In this document: in pieces, positions 27,201-32,691 of the stretch | Layout of the letters: each line of letters opens with the position of its first letter | How positions within the stretch are numbered: position 1 is the first letter of the stretch | NCBI GenBank assembly: GCA_023396215.1 | Contig: JAEWWW010000106.1 | Coordinates: forward strand, 1 to 64,000 | Origin: Bacillota bacterium | Lineage (GTDB): Bacteria > Bacillota > Clostridia > Oscillospirales > Ruminococcaceae | DNA length: 64,000 nucleotides | Reading direction: 5' to 3' | Made by a program: the position numbers and the translations under genes | Notes under the pieces: generated by a model | Database searches by the model: none | What the model was told of the DNA's origin: nothing | The model's input: only the letters and a program-made list of their open reading frames with translations

Positions 27201-27357
27201 GGCATTGGGCATAGAGCAGTATCAAATCCTCAAAGCGATACTTGTAGTTTTGGCCGCAAAACCGAAGGAAAGTAGCCCAGTCTTCTGGAGATGCGGAAAT
27301 GCGCTCTAAAGTTTCATCGTACAATGCGGTCAATTGTTTTTTAGATGTTATCTGCAA
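21280..27357 (-). CDS. Giant adenine methylase/SNF2-type helicase, 2,025 aa
   Basis: The start is TTG after AGGAG. The first 220 residues are an N-terminal domain common to such element proteins. Residues about 222-375 are disordered (Arg/His/Pro/Gly-rich) and overlap another gene in a different frame. A methylase fold follows with HYTSPEVIKGIY (about 515), DPALGNGGFF and the catalytic NVPFG (about 600). A helicase core follows: HVVGAGKTFTM (about 1225), DEAHYYKN (about 1387), ATGTPISNS and QRAGRIRRRG (about 1717). The C-terminus is coiled coil and ends acidic. These proteins are typical of large clostridial conjugative elements, and are thought to methylate and remodel incoming DNA against restriction. 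It lies 19 bases after a ParB-like gene in one transcription unit. Confidence 0.9.
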   Translation of the reverse strand: MQITSKKQLTALYDETLERISASPEDWATFLRFCGQNYKYRFEDLILLYAQCPHATAIATMEQWDKLFGLKIEKGSTAIRVFDDSVYKGYAAKYYDISSIAGPPEKKPALWLFDRNYVDPIFSALGTVYDNSITVEENLIAAISEMITEAIGQSEPQLEQALAASAAIAICHRLNLDCESLITKAYPLGYFNMAGMVPLIGTTVTEVAEKTLRTIERSITHERRKEHPARNHSAQRHRISAGQPNNDLHPANRDGNERERAAGEIRSEDIALPQRASSHTLSGAAEGATVDPLPAGDGRGTDQTGEEHRRATTTEISPPQRRELSGDGAVAKHRIPDSRGTIDGGFLPAVSPGGPRAAYPAGTEHSDNPIAGFGHRPTLRELLTQQLKEREEPEQVPLSFSPSGADGSEPLKSFAALENYTYREADRAPTGAVGKFSRNVEAIKLLKQLEASGQSANPEQQGILAGYAGWGGLPQAFDPENTRWANEYSTLKELLDNVEYQCARASTPNAHYTSPEVIKGIYKALTAFGFDGGRVIDPALGNGGFFAHYPQEWLPKSTLHGVELDSLSGRIASKLYPNAVIRIQGFETTDFPDGYFDVFVGNVPFGNYRLFDPQLDKHNLLIHDYFFAKALCKVRPGGLIIFVTSRGTLDKKDVSFRQYMAQRAAFIGAIRLPNNAFAASANTDVTSDILFLKKRSSPIFELTEKELCWIELGETEDGIPINRYFQLNPHMMLGKMVRSTNQFGETTELAPIAGLDLSAQLAEAVEHLDGHITGREDTEEEKTIPADPSVKNYSYTVFDGAVYYREGSVMKLVEGLRPQQIERIEGMVEIRRALHELLDIQLSGCSDDNLAEAQQSFNRLYDGFVAKYGYLNAPTNYRLFSEDCDAALLLSLEYEKSDEKSLDESHKSYEKADVFHRRTLGAVKEVTSADNARDALLLSLNNKGHIDFDYIQNLYNKPLEAIITELGESIYIDPLQHDPGNPSKGWRTAEEYLSGNVRAKLEVAKQQENQALFARNVEALEKSLPPWVEAGEIEVRLGATWIAEHYYNQFMYETFGTPMWLKGTEGKSIYVTYNSYRKAYSIRGKTLDFGAKVKEKFGTARMSAYHILEETLNLKNVVVKDAVPHITASGKDSVKYVVNHAETVAARQRQSMIQAAFKEWVFHDPKRRNDLVSEYNNRFNCIRQRQYDGSYLTFPGMSQSFALDPHQKNGAMRIISGDNTLLAHVVGAGKTFTMIAGGMEQLRLGIATRIVYVVPNHLTRQFGKDIYALYPQVKAMITTKEDFEKSKRQRFLSRIALSDVQVVVIGHSQFEKISMSASYMRKRIQQDLDLLMEGIEQAKRDRSENWTIKQLESQRKSLEAQLKGLLDSSKKDTMLTFEQLGIDSLIVDEAHYYKNLAIFSKMTNVAGISNAKAKKSSDMSVKCDYLTERGKKITFATGTPISNSMAEMYVMQRYLQQQLLLEKGIRCFDEWASIFGETTTTLEMAPEGNGYRLRTRFAKFHNIPELMQMFCQVADIQTAEMLNLPVPQLAGGKANVIVCQPSPELEAFMQEGIERVNRIRNREVEPTEDNMLKFIGDARRAGLDMRLINPLAPHDSGGKIAQCAQRIYKHYKDSIDNKGAQLVFCDVSVPGPGKEFDVYNGLKDCLVPLGIPATEIAFMTDAKNDRQKEEIFAKVREGTVRVLMGSTIRCGAGTNIQDRLYSLQELDCPYRPSDIEQRAGRIRRRGNMYDTVYIDRYVTERSFDAYLWNIVETKQRFISQIMSGNYHFRNCEDIDEATLSYAEAQAIASGNPHIKEKIEVDVEVQRLGILKSQHLNQRYRLQDRLAKEFPEKSQMLKNKIMRLQEDIAKRDANIPPEFEIDIGGKRFDNREKAAQYLIALAESYKSGETPVLGSFAGFKLILHSNLLSSQKEIHICGSLVYATELFSDAGMGNITRIENIVKGLEGRLEICHRELEQLDESIQAAKDMLEQPFEQEQELEQATRRQAELNQLLDVTQSQDCIVDDVGNENVLEQTVQSDEMDLEP
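26247..26696 (-). CDS. Gene nested in the helicase gene, TnpV-like, 149 aa
   Basis: This frame lies wholly inside the giant gene, on the same strand in another frame. It has its own strong ribosome site (GAAAGGAG, 8 bases before ATG at 26696). Its product looks like an ordered protein: MREEKNTLPETIVRNGIEYL, then LGKYAQKILPYLKGHRPIHY, a helical middle and WRNTVYPIAEAQLMEDFYQQ. The pattern of GKYxxxxxxYLKxxRPxxYxxLL resembles TnpV-type proteins of clostridial transposons. By contrast, the giant protein in the same DNA reads as disordered Arg/His/Pro-rich sequence. Both may be translated, or the linker may be the by-product of an inserted gene. The relation to TnpV is by pattern only. Confidence 0.5.
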   Translation of the reverse strand: MREEKNTLPETIVRNGIEYLLDNQTMTYIPQIGMGMSENEPLGKYAQKILPYLKGHRPIHYQELLKEQLLTLFLQEMDEALTRQEKSIVEQLLQKYPRPNGENFLATVQWRNTVYPIAEAQLMEDFYQQYPPEDRGLLIQQALNTVTTQ

Positions 27358-27376
27358 CGCTAATTCTCCTGTCTAT

Positions 27377-28336
27377 CTAATCTTTTTTGCTCTGATAAAA
27401 AATAGTCAGAGCAGAAATGACATCTTGCTCAAGCTGCTGGGGGGTAATATTCTTCGGCACAATCTTCTTGAGCTTTGAGTAACGGATTTTAAAAGTGTTC
27501 ATTTTCTTTGGTTTGATGATATTCAGTCCCAGCAGTTCTGAAAGGGTGGTGTCCGTTATTTCAGTTCCTTCCCGATGAAGTATTTTGATTTTTTCGGCGG
27601 TGCGCATATCCAGACCAGATTTTTTTTCTACAAAGAAGAACTGAAATACCGTTGCCTGTGATGTGCCGTCCAGCATGGAAATCTCCACGCCGGCACGGAA
27701 AGACAGCGTGCCGGCGTCAACCAATTCCATCAGCCCTGGCGTCAAGTTGCATAGACTGATATATCGACGTATCTCCTTCTCACTGTCAGGGCTGTTTTCA
27801 GCGATTATTTGCGACGTTCTTAACTTTGGGTCCATTGGACCCAAAGTTGAAGAAATGGCTTTACCTTGCCGTTTCATGCTGTCATAAAGTAGCTTATAGG
27901 CAAAGGCTTTTTCGCTGTGCAGCAGTTCCTGCCGCTGGTTAAGGTTGAGCTGTACCAGCAAAATATTGGCCTCGTCCTCGGTACAGTCCCGGACCATGCA
28001 GGGAACATGAGTGTGTCCGCACATTTCAGCCGCTGACAGCCGGTTGCGGCCACTAATAACAACATAGTGTTCCTCCACGGGCCGTACAAGGAGAGGAGAA
28101 ATAATACCGAATTCCTGCACGCTGGCAGCCAGCTCCTTCATCTGTTCTGGGCCGTACCTGCGAAACGGCTGATTTTCGATTGTATCCAGACCGCCAATTT
28201 CCAACCGAACCACGGCATTCTCGGAGATTGGAATTGCTTTATTTTCGGCGTCGCTTATAGATTGACTGCTGTTTTCGTATTCCGACAGTCCACTTTGTGG
28301 TACTTGGAGCAGTTTGTTGTAATTCAGGGTAGGCAA
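27377..28336 (-). CDS. ParB-like nuclease-fold DNA-binding protein, 319 aa
   Basis: The start is TTG after GAGGAGG. Residues about 45-140 are a ParB/Srx domain: NQPFRRYGPEQMKELAASV, then VVISGRNRLSAAEM in the place of the GERR box, so the NTP-binding motif reads GRNR. A helix-turn-helix/KorB-like region follows (about 150-230). The C-terminal 80 residues are basic. It differs from the partner of ParA encoded upstream and may be a regulator. A copy of the 19-bp palindrome stands 33 bases before its start, and its gene contains a perfect 12-bp inverted repeat (27822-27848). It is transcribed into the giant helicase gene. Confidence 0.8.
   Translation of the reverse strand: MPTLNYNKLLQVPQSGLSEYENSSQSISDAENKAIPISENAVVRLEIGGLDTIENQPFRRYGPEQMKELAASVQEFGIISPLLVRPVEEHYVVISGRNRLSAAEMCGHTHVPCMVRDCTEDEANILLVQLNLNQRQELLHSEKAFAYKLLYDSMKRQGKAISSTLGPMDPKLRTSQIIAENSPDSEKEIRRYISLCNLTPGLMELVDAGTLSFRAGVEISMLDGTSQATVFQFFFVEKKSGLDMRTAEKIKILHREGTEITDTTLSELLGLNIIKPKKMNTFKIRYSKLKKIVPKNITPQQLEQDVISALTIFYQSKKD
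27822..27848. repeat. Perfect 12-bp inverted repeat inside the ParB-like gene
   Basis: AACTTTGGGTCC and GGACCCAAAGTT flank ATT. The stem lies within codons for SSTLGPMDPKLR. It is long for a chance hairpin in coding DNA and could be a protein-binding site or an RNA structure. Confidence 0.6.
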
Positions 28337-28369
28337 AGTACTTTCCTCCTCTCATTGTTCAAATTAAAA

Positions 28370-28388
28370 TGTGCCAACCGTTGGCACA
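28370..28388. promoter_or_regulatory. 19-bp palindrome, copy 2
   Basis: Identical to the copy at 1267-1285, including the central base. It fills the gap between the stop of the ParB gene (28389) and the ParB-like gene, 33 bases before the latter's start. Confidence 0.75.
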
Positions 28389-29351
28389 TTACTGAGGTAT
28401 GATTTCGATACTGAAGTTGCCTACATTCTTCTCACCGTCACAGTAGAGGTTCATTGTTAGTGTCTGGCCCTGCCTTGTAAACAACCCATCAGTATTGGGG
28501 GGCTGGGTAGTCAGAGTGGTATACTCATCATCAAATGGGTGGTAGGCATCCAAGAGGTCCATCAGGCCATCCAGCGTTTTTTGCAGGGTGCTGGCCTTGC
28601 GGTGTATCTGTACTTGGAGCTGCTCGGGTGACGGCGATAGGGGAGGGGGAGTAGGGGTGGCGGTGACCGATTTCTCTTTGACTTTTTGTTCGGAAGCAAT
28701 TTGTTCCTGTTGCTGTTCCGGAAGCTTTGCTAACTGCACAGCTTCTCTAATGGTCATATTCCCCTGTGTAAATTCCTCTTTGAGAGGTGCGGCCAGATTT
28801 TTTACAATGTTTTGATAGTTTCCGACCTGTGCGGGTGAGAGTTTTAAGTCATTTGCAATTTGTTCACGGACACGACCGGGAACAGGCTCTCCACGTTCCT
28901 TTTTGATACGATACAATTCTTCTAGCCGAGCCACTTCCTGCATAATTTCGGCAGGGGAGCGCTCCCGGACATGGGCATTGGCTAAAATCAACTTTATTTC
29001 TGCATCAACATCATCGTCAGCATTGACTTTGCAGGGGGCCAACTCGTAAAGGTCATGGCCCTGCTCAACCAGATGCAAAAGAGCTGATAGGCGGCGTTCT
29101 CCGCTTATCAGCTCATAAGTATCGGTATCCACTTCCCGCACAACAAGGTTATGCTGTAATCCATTCAGCAGGATGCTTTCCGCCAACGCTTCAATGTCCT
29201 TAATACTATAAAAGTTCTTTTCACTCCTCCGAATTTGCTTGATTGGTAGATACTTAATCAAAAAGTTTTCCTGCGCAGCAAGTCTATTACCGGTATCATT
29301 AATTCGGTTTAGATTTCCAAGCACTTGACCAGTCAGTTTAAAATTTGCCAT
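28389..29351 (-). CDS. parB: ParB family partition protein, 320 aa
   Basis: The ATG at 29351 is preferred to 29357 because AAGGAGGG then has normal spacing. Residues about 35-125 carry the ParB domain with the CTP-binding boxes: EALAESILLNGLQHNLVV, YELISGERRLSALL (GERR box) and NAHVRERSPAE (the conserved ENxxRxx-type box). A helix-turn-helix follows (REQIANDLKLSPAQVGNYQNI, about 180-200). A Pro-rich linker and a C-terminal domain complete it. It is encoded 13 bases after ParA and works with it to place the circular element at cell division or to stabilise it. The 19-bp palindromes are natural candidates for its binding sites. Confidence 0.9.
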   Translation of the reverse strand: MANFKLTGQVLGNLNRINDTGNRLAAQENFLIKYLPIKQIRRSEKNFYSIKDIEALAESILLNGLQHNLVVREVDTDTYELISGERRLSALLHLVEQGHDLYELAPCKVNADDDVDAEIKLILANAHVRERSPAEIMQEVARLEELYRIKKERGEPVPGRVREQIANDLKLSPAQVGNYQNIVKNLAAPLKEEFTQGNMTIREAVQLAKLPEQQQEQIASEQKVKEKSVTATPTPPPLSPSPEQLQVQIHRKASTLQKTLDGLMDLLDAYHPFDDEYTTLTTQPPNTDGLFTRQGQTLTMNLYCDGEKNVGNFSIEIIPQ

Positions 29352-29364
29352 GGTCATACCCTCC

Positions 29365-30129
29365 TTATAGTCCTCGTTCCAAAAGCTCGGCGGTCAGTAG
29401 ACGGTAGCCAATGCTGGCGGCACACCGTGGTTTATCAAAGACCACTGGTTTTTTATTGAAAGTAGATTCCTTTACGGCGACATTTCGTCTTATGGCTGTA
29501 TTGCACAGTTTTAGCAGCGGTGTGTCCATAAGCGTTTCCTTAACCACCTTATTGACTGTGGTGCTTTCATCAAGAGTAATAAAGGCTCCGAGATATTGGA
29601 GTCGGTCATTGAACTCATCCCGTACTTCGAAGATGGTCTGCATCAGGTTATTCAACCCATCCAGAGCATACTGGTCAATCAAAAGAGGTACGATTACAGT
29701 CTGTGCAGCGGTCAGAGCATTGATGGTAATTACTCCTACGCTGGGAGGACAATCTATGAGGCAGTAATCGTAGTTGTCTTTAATTTGAGCCAATCCCTTT
29801 TTAAGTCTATTTTGCTGACTGCGGGTAACATCCGAGGTTATCTTTGCCTCTACAAATGCAAATCCAATATTTGAGGGAAGGATATCAATGTTCGGATATT
29901 CTGTATGTTTGATAACATGTGAAGTGAGGACACCTTTGTCCAAAAAGACCTCAGAAATGCTGGGAGAAGTTGAGTCGTAAGAGTTGAAGGTTTGGGTTGC
30001 GTTTGCCTGTGGGTCAAGGTCAACGATTAAGACTTTGTGTCCCAACTCGCTGAGGCAAGCCCCGATGTTGACCGTTGATACTGTTTTGCCGACTCCGCCT
30101 TTAATGTTTAGGATAGCTACGCTTTTCAT
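29365..30129 (-). CDS. parA: ParA family partition ATPase
   Basis: At 254 aa, it shows the deviant Walker A motif KGGVGKTVST (about residues 10-19), A' motif DLDPQANAT (about 39) and Walker B LIDCPPSVG (about 123). Without an N-terminal DNA-binding extension it is a type Ib/Soj-like ParA. It forms ATP-dependent patches on the nucleoid and moves ParB-bound DNA. The gene is first in a unit with parB. Its leader (36 bases from palindrome to start) is almost the same sequence as the leader of the 131-aa gene at 30891, pointing to shared control. Confidence 0.95.
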   Translation of the reverse strand: MKSVAILNIKGGVGKTVSTVNIGACLSELGHKVLIVDLDPQANATQTFNSYDSTSPSISEVFLDKGVLTSHVIKHTEYPNIDILPSNIGFAFVEAKITSDVTRSQQNRLKKGLAQIKDNYDYCLIDCPPSVGVITINALTAAQTVIVPLLIDQYALDGLNNLMQTIFEVRDEFNDRLQYLGAFITLDESTTVNKVVKETLMDTPLLKLCNTAIRRNVAVKESTFNKKPVVFDKPRCAASIGYRLLTAELLERGL

Positions 30130-30164
30130 TGTGTCATTCCTCTTTTCTGTTGTAATAAAAAAAA

Positions 30165-30183
30165 TGTGCCAACCGTTGGCACA
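30165..30183. promoter_or_regulatory. 19-bp palindrome, copy 3 (parA leader)
   Basis: Identical 19 bases, 35 bases before the parA start. On the minus strand it is followed by a run of T, so it could also act as a terminator for the SpoVG gene. Confidence 0.75.
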
Positions 30184-30198
30184 TTTTGTCCAAGCAAT

Positions 30199-30483
30199 TT
30201 AGCTTATTTCGGGGTGCTCGTCATACTGCAACAAGGTTAGACGCTCATAAGCGTCTATAATAATTGTGCTTATCTGCTCCCTTACTTCGCAAGAAATGGG
30301 GTGCACAACATCGCGATATTTGCCGTTCTTATCCGGTTTGCTTGGCATCGAAATAAACATTTTATCTGGTGTCGCAATGACTTTGATGTCATGCACAGCT
30401 ACTTTATCATCAATCAAAACTGATACCACCGCTTTTAAATTATCGCTGTCGCATAGCCTAATTTTAGATACTTTAATTTCCAC
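30199..30483 (-). CDS. spoVG: SpoVG family protein
   Basis: At 94 aa, the sequence follows the SpoVG pattern (EIKVSKIRLCDSDNLKAVVSV, then FISMPSKPDKNGKYRDVVHPIS). SpoVG is a small site-specific DNA/RNA-binding regulator that in Bacillus affects septation and sporulation. Copies on mobile elements are common in Clostridia, where they probably serve element regulation. The key KPDKxGKYxDxxHP loop is complete. The start lies 12 bases after the stop of the 131-aa gene, so the two are co-transcribed, and a palindrome with T-run follows. Confidence 0.88.
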   Translation of the reverse strand: MEIKVSKIRLCDSDNLKAVVSVLIDDKVAVHDIKVIATPDKMFISMPSKPDKNGKYRDVVHPISCEVREQISTIIIDAYERLTLLQYDEHPEIS

Positions 30484-30495
30484 AGTTTTAGCTCC

Positions 30496-30891
30496 TTATT
30501 TTTTCTCGAAATGCTTTTGACAGGCCTCTCGTGCTTGCCGCGATAAGCGGTAAACAACCGGCTCTCGGGTTTTATCTTCCACCTGATCAAACATATCTTC
30601 CCAATGCTTTACTTCCATAAATTCCGTGGCTTCGGTCAGGTCGTCAGCATAGAAGTAGCGGTTGATGCTGCCAAGACCATCCCGGAAGGATAGGTGCAGT
30701 ACGACAATTTTGCCATCCAGTGTGCCGGTAGTATAAACCTCTATGGAGAGGTTGCCGGATTTCATGCCGTACCAAGGGTATTTGGGATTGTCATTCATGC
30801 CGGGTGTTTTCTCTAAAGTGGTTCCGGGGATGCCCAGCTCACGCTTGATTAGCTGGCGGGCCCTTCCCATTGTCAGACGATTTTCATTCAT
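30496..30891 (-). CDS. Hypothetical protein, 131 aa, first gene of the element
   Basis: The ATG at 30891 follows AGAGGA. A longer frame to 30957 reads through the palindrome and is not credible. The family is not recognised. The sequence begins MNENRLTMGRARQLIKREL, perhaps a short helical DNA-contacting segment, and continues with a beta-rich middle (IVVLHLSFRDGLGSINRYFYADDL). It is charged, with no membrane segment. It is the first gene next to the attachment site, in the position where excision or transfer regulators often lie. Its leader duplicates that of parA. Confidence 0.6.
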   Translation of the reverse strand: MNENRLTMGRARQLIKRELGIPGTTLEKTPGMNDNPKYPWYGMKSGNLSIEVYTTGTLDGKIVVLHLSFRDGLGSINRYFYADDLTEATEFMEVKHWEDMFDQVEDKTREPVVYRLSRQAREACQKHFEKK

Positions 30892-30926
30892 TGTGTCATT
30901 CCTCTTTTCTGTTGTAATAAAAAAAT

Positions 30927-30945
30927 TGTGCCAACCGTTGGCACA
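30927..30945. promoter_or_regulatory. 19-bp palindrome, copy 4
   Basis: Identical 19 bases, 35 bases before the start of the 131-aa gene and only 29 bases from the tRNA fragment that ends the element. Confidence 0.75.
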
Positions 30946-30973
30946 AGTGAAATCCATTATTTGGGGGAAATAT

Positions 30974-31028
30974 GAGCACTTGACTTTTAATCAAGGTGTC
31001 CGGAGTTCGAATCTCCGGTGGGTCACCA
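30974..31028 (+). pseudogene. tRNA-Lys(UUU) 3' fragment: right attachment site
   Basis: Visible parts are the 3' half of the D stem (GAGC), a complete anticodon arm (CTTGA, loop CTTTTAA with anticodon TTT, TCAAG), variable loop, T arm (CGGAG, TTCGAAT, CTCCG), acceptor 3' strand, A73 and encoded CCA. The 5' acceptor strand and the 5' half of the D arm are missing, replaced by element DNA. This is the usual displaced end left when an element integrates in the 3' part of a tRNA gene. The intact gene should stand at the far left end, outside the window. Confidence 0.85.
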
Positions 31029-31039
31029 AGGCGAAATCT

Positions 31040-31075
31040 CTGGTACAGGCATCTGCTTGTACCAGGGATTTTTTG
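31040..31075 (+). terminator. tRNA-operon terminator
   Basis: CTGGTACA (31040-31047) pairs with TGTACCAG (31058-31065) and is followed by GGATTTTTT. It is the natural terminator of the tRNA-Lys gene, now displaced with its fragment. Confidence 0.85.
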
Positions 31076-31455
31076 TATAGGAAAACCTCCGGCTGTGCCG
31101 AAAGTTCAAGCACCTTCTGCCGGGCTTTCTCAAGGGGGAGGACAAAGTATCGGCCCTTCCTGATAAGCACAGTGCTGAAAAAGCACATCCGAATCTTCTC
31201 CCGCGGGAAAAGCTCGGATGTGCCTTTTTGCGTCTGCATTCAGCCTGCCGGCGGCGGCATAATTGCTTCTCGTGACCATTCAGCCTTTTGTATGTACAGG
31301 CTTTTCTTATATTGCGGCTTCTTTTAGTAAGGGGGTACTGGAATTTATCTAAACCCCTAAAAGACGTTGCGCCGTAGTCCGGAAGCTGCCATAAAATAAA
31401 ACTGCGACCAATATTACATTCTATTTATAAAACATCAAAGTCGGCAGAGCCCCCG
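31076..31455. other. Intergenic region between attachment site and LysR gene
   Basis: No credible gene is seen. A minus-strand frame of 82 codons runs into the tRNA antisense and is rejected. The stretch holds a strong bidirectional hairpin (31183-31229). Beyond it (31230-31455) I see nothing I can name, apart from the 3' end region of the LysR gene. Confidence 0.5.
31183..31229. terminator. Bidirectional terminator hairpin
   Basis: GCACATCCGA (31183-31192) pairs with TCGGATGTGC (31214-31223); T-runs stand on both sides (CTTTTTG on plus, CTTTTTC on minus). Confidence 0.7.
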
Positions 31456-32361
31456 TTATTTAAAGGATTCTCTAAAATAATCCATCAATATTTGTGCGGC
31501 GGCGGTAGGGGTACTCCCTTTGCGGGAAACAATGCTATAAGGCCGGGTTGCGTTGCCGCTGGCAATGCGGTAATAGTTGGGTTGCTTGCTACCCGAAGAA
31601 GGGGCGATCAAAATTTCCGGCACAAACCCCACCCCCAGGCCATTGGCAATCAACATATTTACGGTATCCCAATTTAAGGTTTCGTAGATATAGTTGGGAG
31701 TAAAGCCAGCTTCTTCACACAGGCGCTTGCCCATTTGGGAAAATTTTTGTACCGACTTCAGCCCAATAAAAGACTCATTCTTTACCAGCTGCAAATCTAT
31801 GTAGGGAAAGCTGGGGGACGGAGTAATCAGGGCGGTCACTGGGTGCTGCTTGGGCACCGCTAAAAAGATTTCTTCCTGATGAATCACCTCATAGGTAAGC
31901 TGGCTGTTTACTGGATGCAACGGTAGTGTGGCAAAATCCAGATGACCGCTGATAAGCAGATTTTCCAGCACATAAGAGTATTCTTCGCTAATTTCCACCT
32001 TAATATGGGGGTGATCGAAAAAAAAGGCAGGTAATACCTTGGGTAAATAATATTTGCTATAAAAGGGAGAGATGCCAAGGTGAACCGTGCCCTCATACAT
32101 ATTTGCAATATTAGAGATACGCCTGATCATCTTTTCCTGCAGTTGCAGGATAGTAGTCCCGTCCTGCACAAAAATTTCTCCTGCAGGGGTTAGCTTCAGC
32201 GGAAAGCTTCGCCGGTCAAATAAAGGGGAGCCCAGATCATCCTCCAACTTTTTAATATATTGGCTTAGGGCAGGCTGACTGATGAACAACTTTTCCGCTG
32301 CCTTGGAAAAACTGCACTCCCGTGCAATGGTGATTACATATTTGATGCCTTTAATATCCAT
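31456..32361 (-). CDS. LysR family transcriptional regulator
   Basis: At 301 aa, an N-terminal winged helix-turn-helix (MDIKGIKYVITIARECSFSKAAEKLFISQPALSQYIKKLE) is followed by the linker helix and a LysR substrate-binding domain (about 90-300) with the typical HPHIKVEISEEY and NGLGVGFVPE segments. It is divergent from the TAXI-TRAP transporter genes across a 330-bp gap, the classic arrangement for LysR control. It probably senses the transported acid or a metabolite of it. AGGAGCG precedes the ATG. Confidence 0.92.
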   Translation of the reverse strand: MDIKGIKYVITIARECSFSKAAEKLFISQPALSQYIKKLEDDLGSPLFDRRSFPLKLTPAGEIFVQDGTTILQLQEKMIRRISNIANMYEGTVHLGISPFYSKYYLPKVLPAFFFDHPHIKVEISEEYSYVLENLLISGHLDFATLPLHPVNSQLTYEVIHQEEIFLAVPKQHPVTALITPSPSFPYIDLQLVKNESFIGLKSVQKFSQMGKRLCEEAGFTPNYIYETLNWDTVNMLIANGLGVGFVPEILIAPSSGSKQPNYYRIASGNATRPYSIVSRKGSTPTAAAQILMDYFRESFK

Positions 32362-32691
32362 AAATCGCTCCTGATTATAATTAAAACTTATAAGTTATTA
32401 TATATTAGAATTTGACTTTAAACAAGCGGACATATAAAATTAAACCAAATCTTATAAACTCACATGGAGCGAACTGGTAAAAATCTCCACATATAATTTG
32501 ACCAAATTAGTCTACTTTATAAACCGAACATAAATCCAGATTTTAAATTGAAAGAGCTATGGGTTTGTACATTGGTATTAATATAATATTGGGTTATGAG
32601 CAAAGCAAGGGGCAAACCGGCTATTTTAAGGGAACCTCCCTTAATTAGAAATAGTAAAAATGCATGAGAGAAATTAGAGGAGGAACAACAG
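32362..32691. promoter_or_regulatory. Divergent control region LysR / TRAP
   Basis: An AT-rich 330-bp gap with no ORF of note. It contains several short dyads suited to LysR binding (CTTATAAG near 32386, and ATAATTTGACCAAATTAG near 32495 with partial symmetry). GAGGAGG stands before the transporter gene. I could not fix a clear -35/-10 pair. Confidence 0.45.

Noticed and set aside
30991..31239. 82-codon minus-strand frame ending VTHRRFELRTP
   Set aside because: The C-terminus is the antisense of the tRNA T arm, a well-known artefact; no ribosome site.
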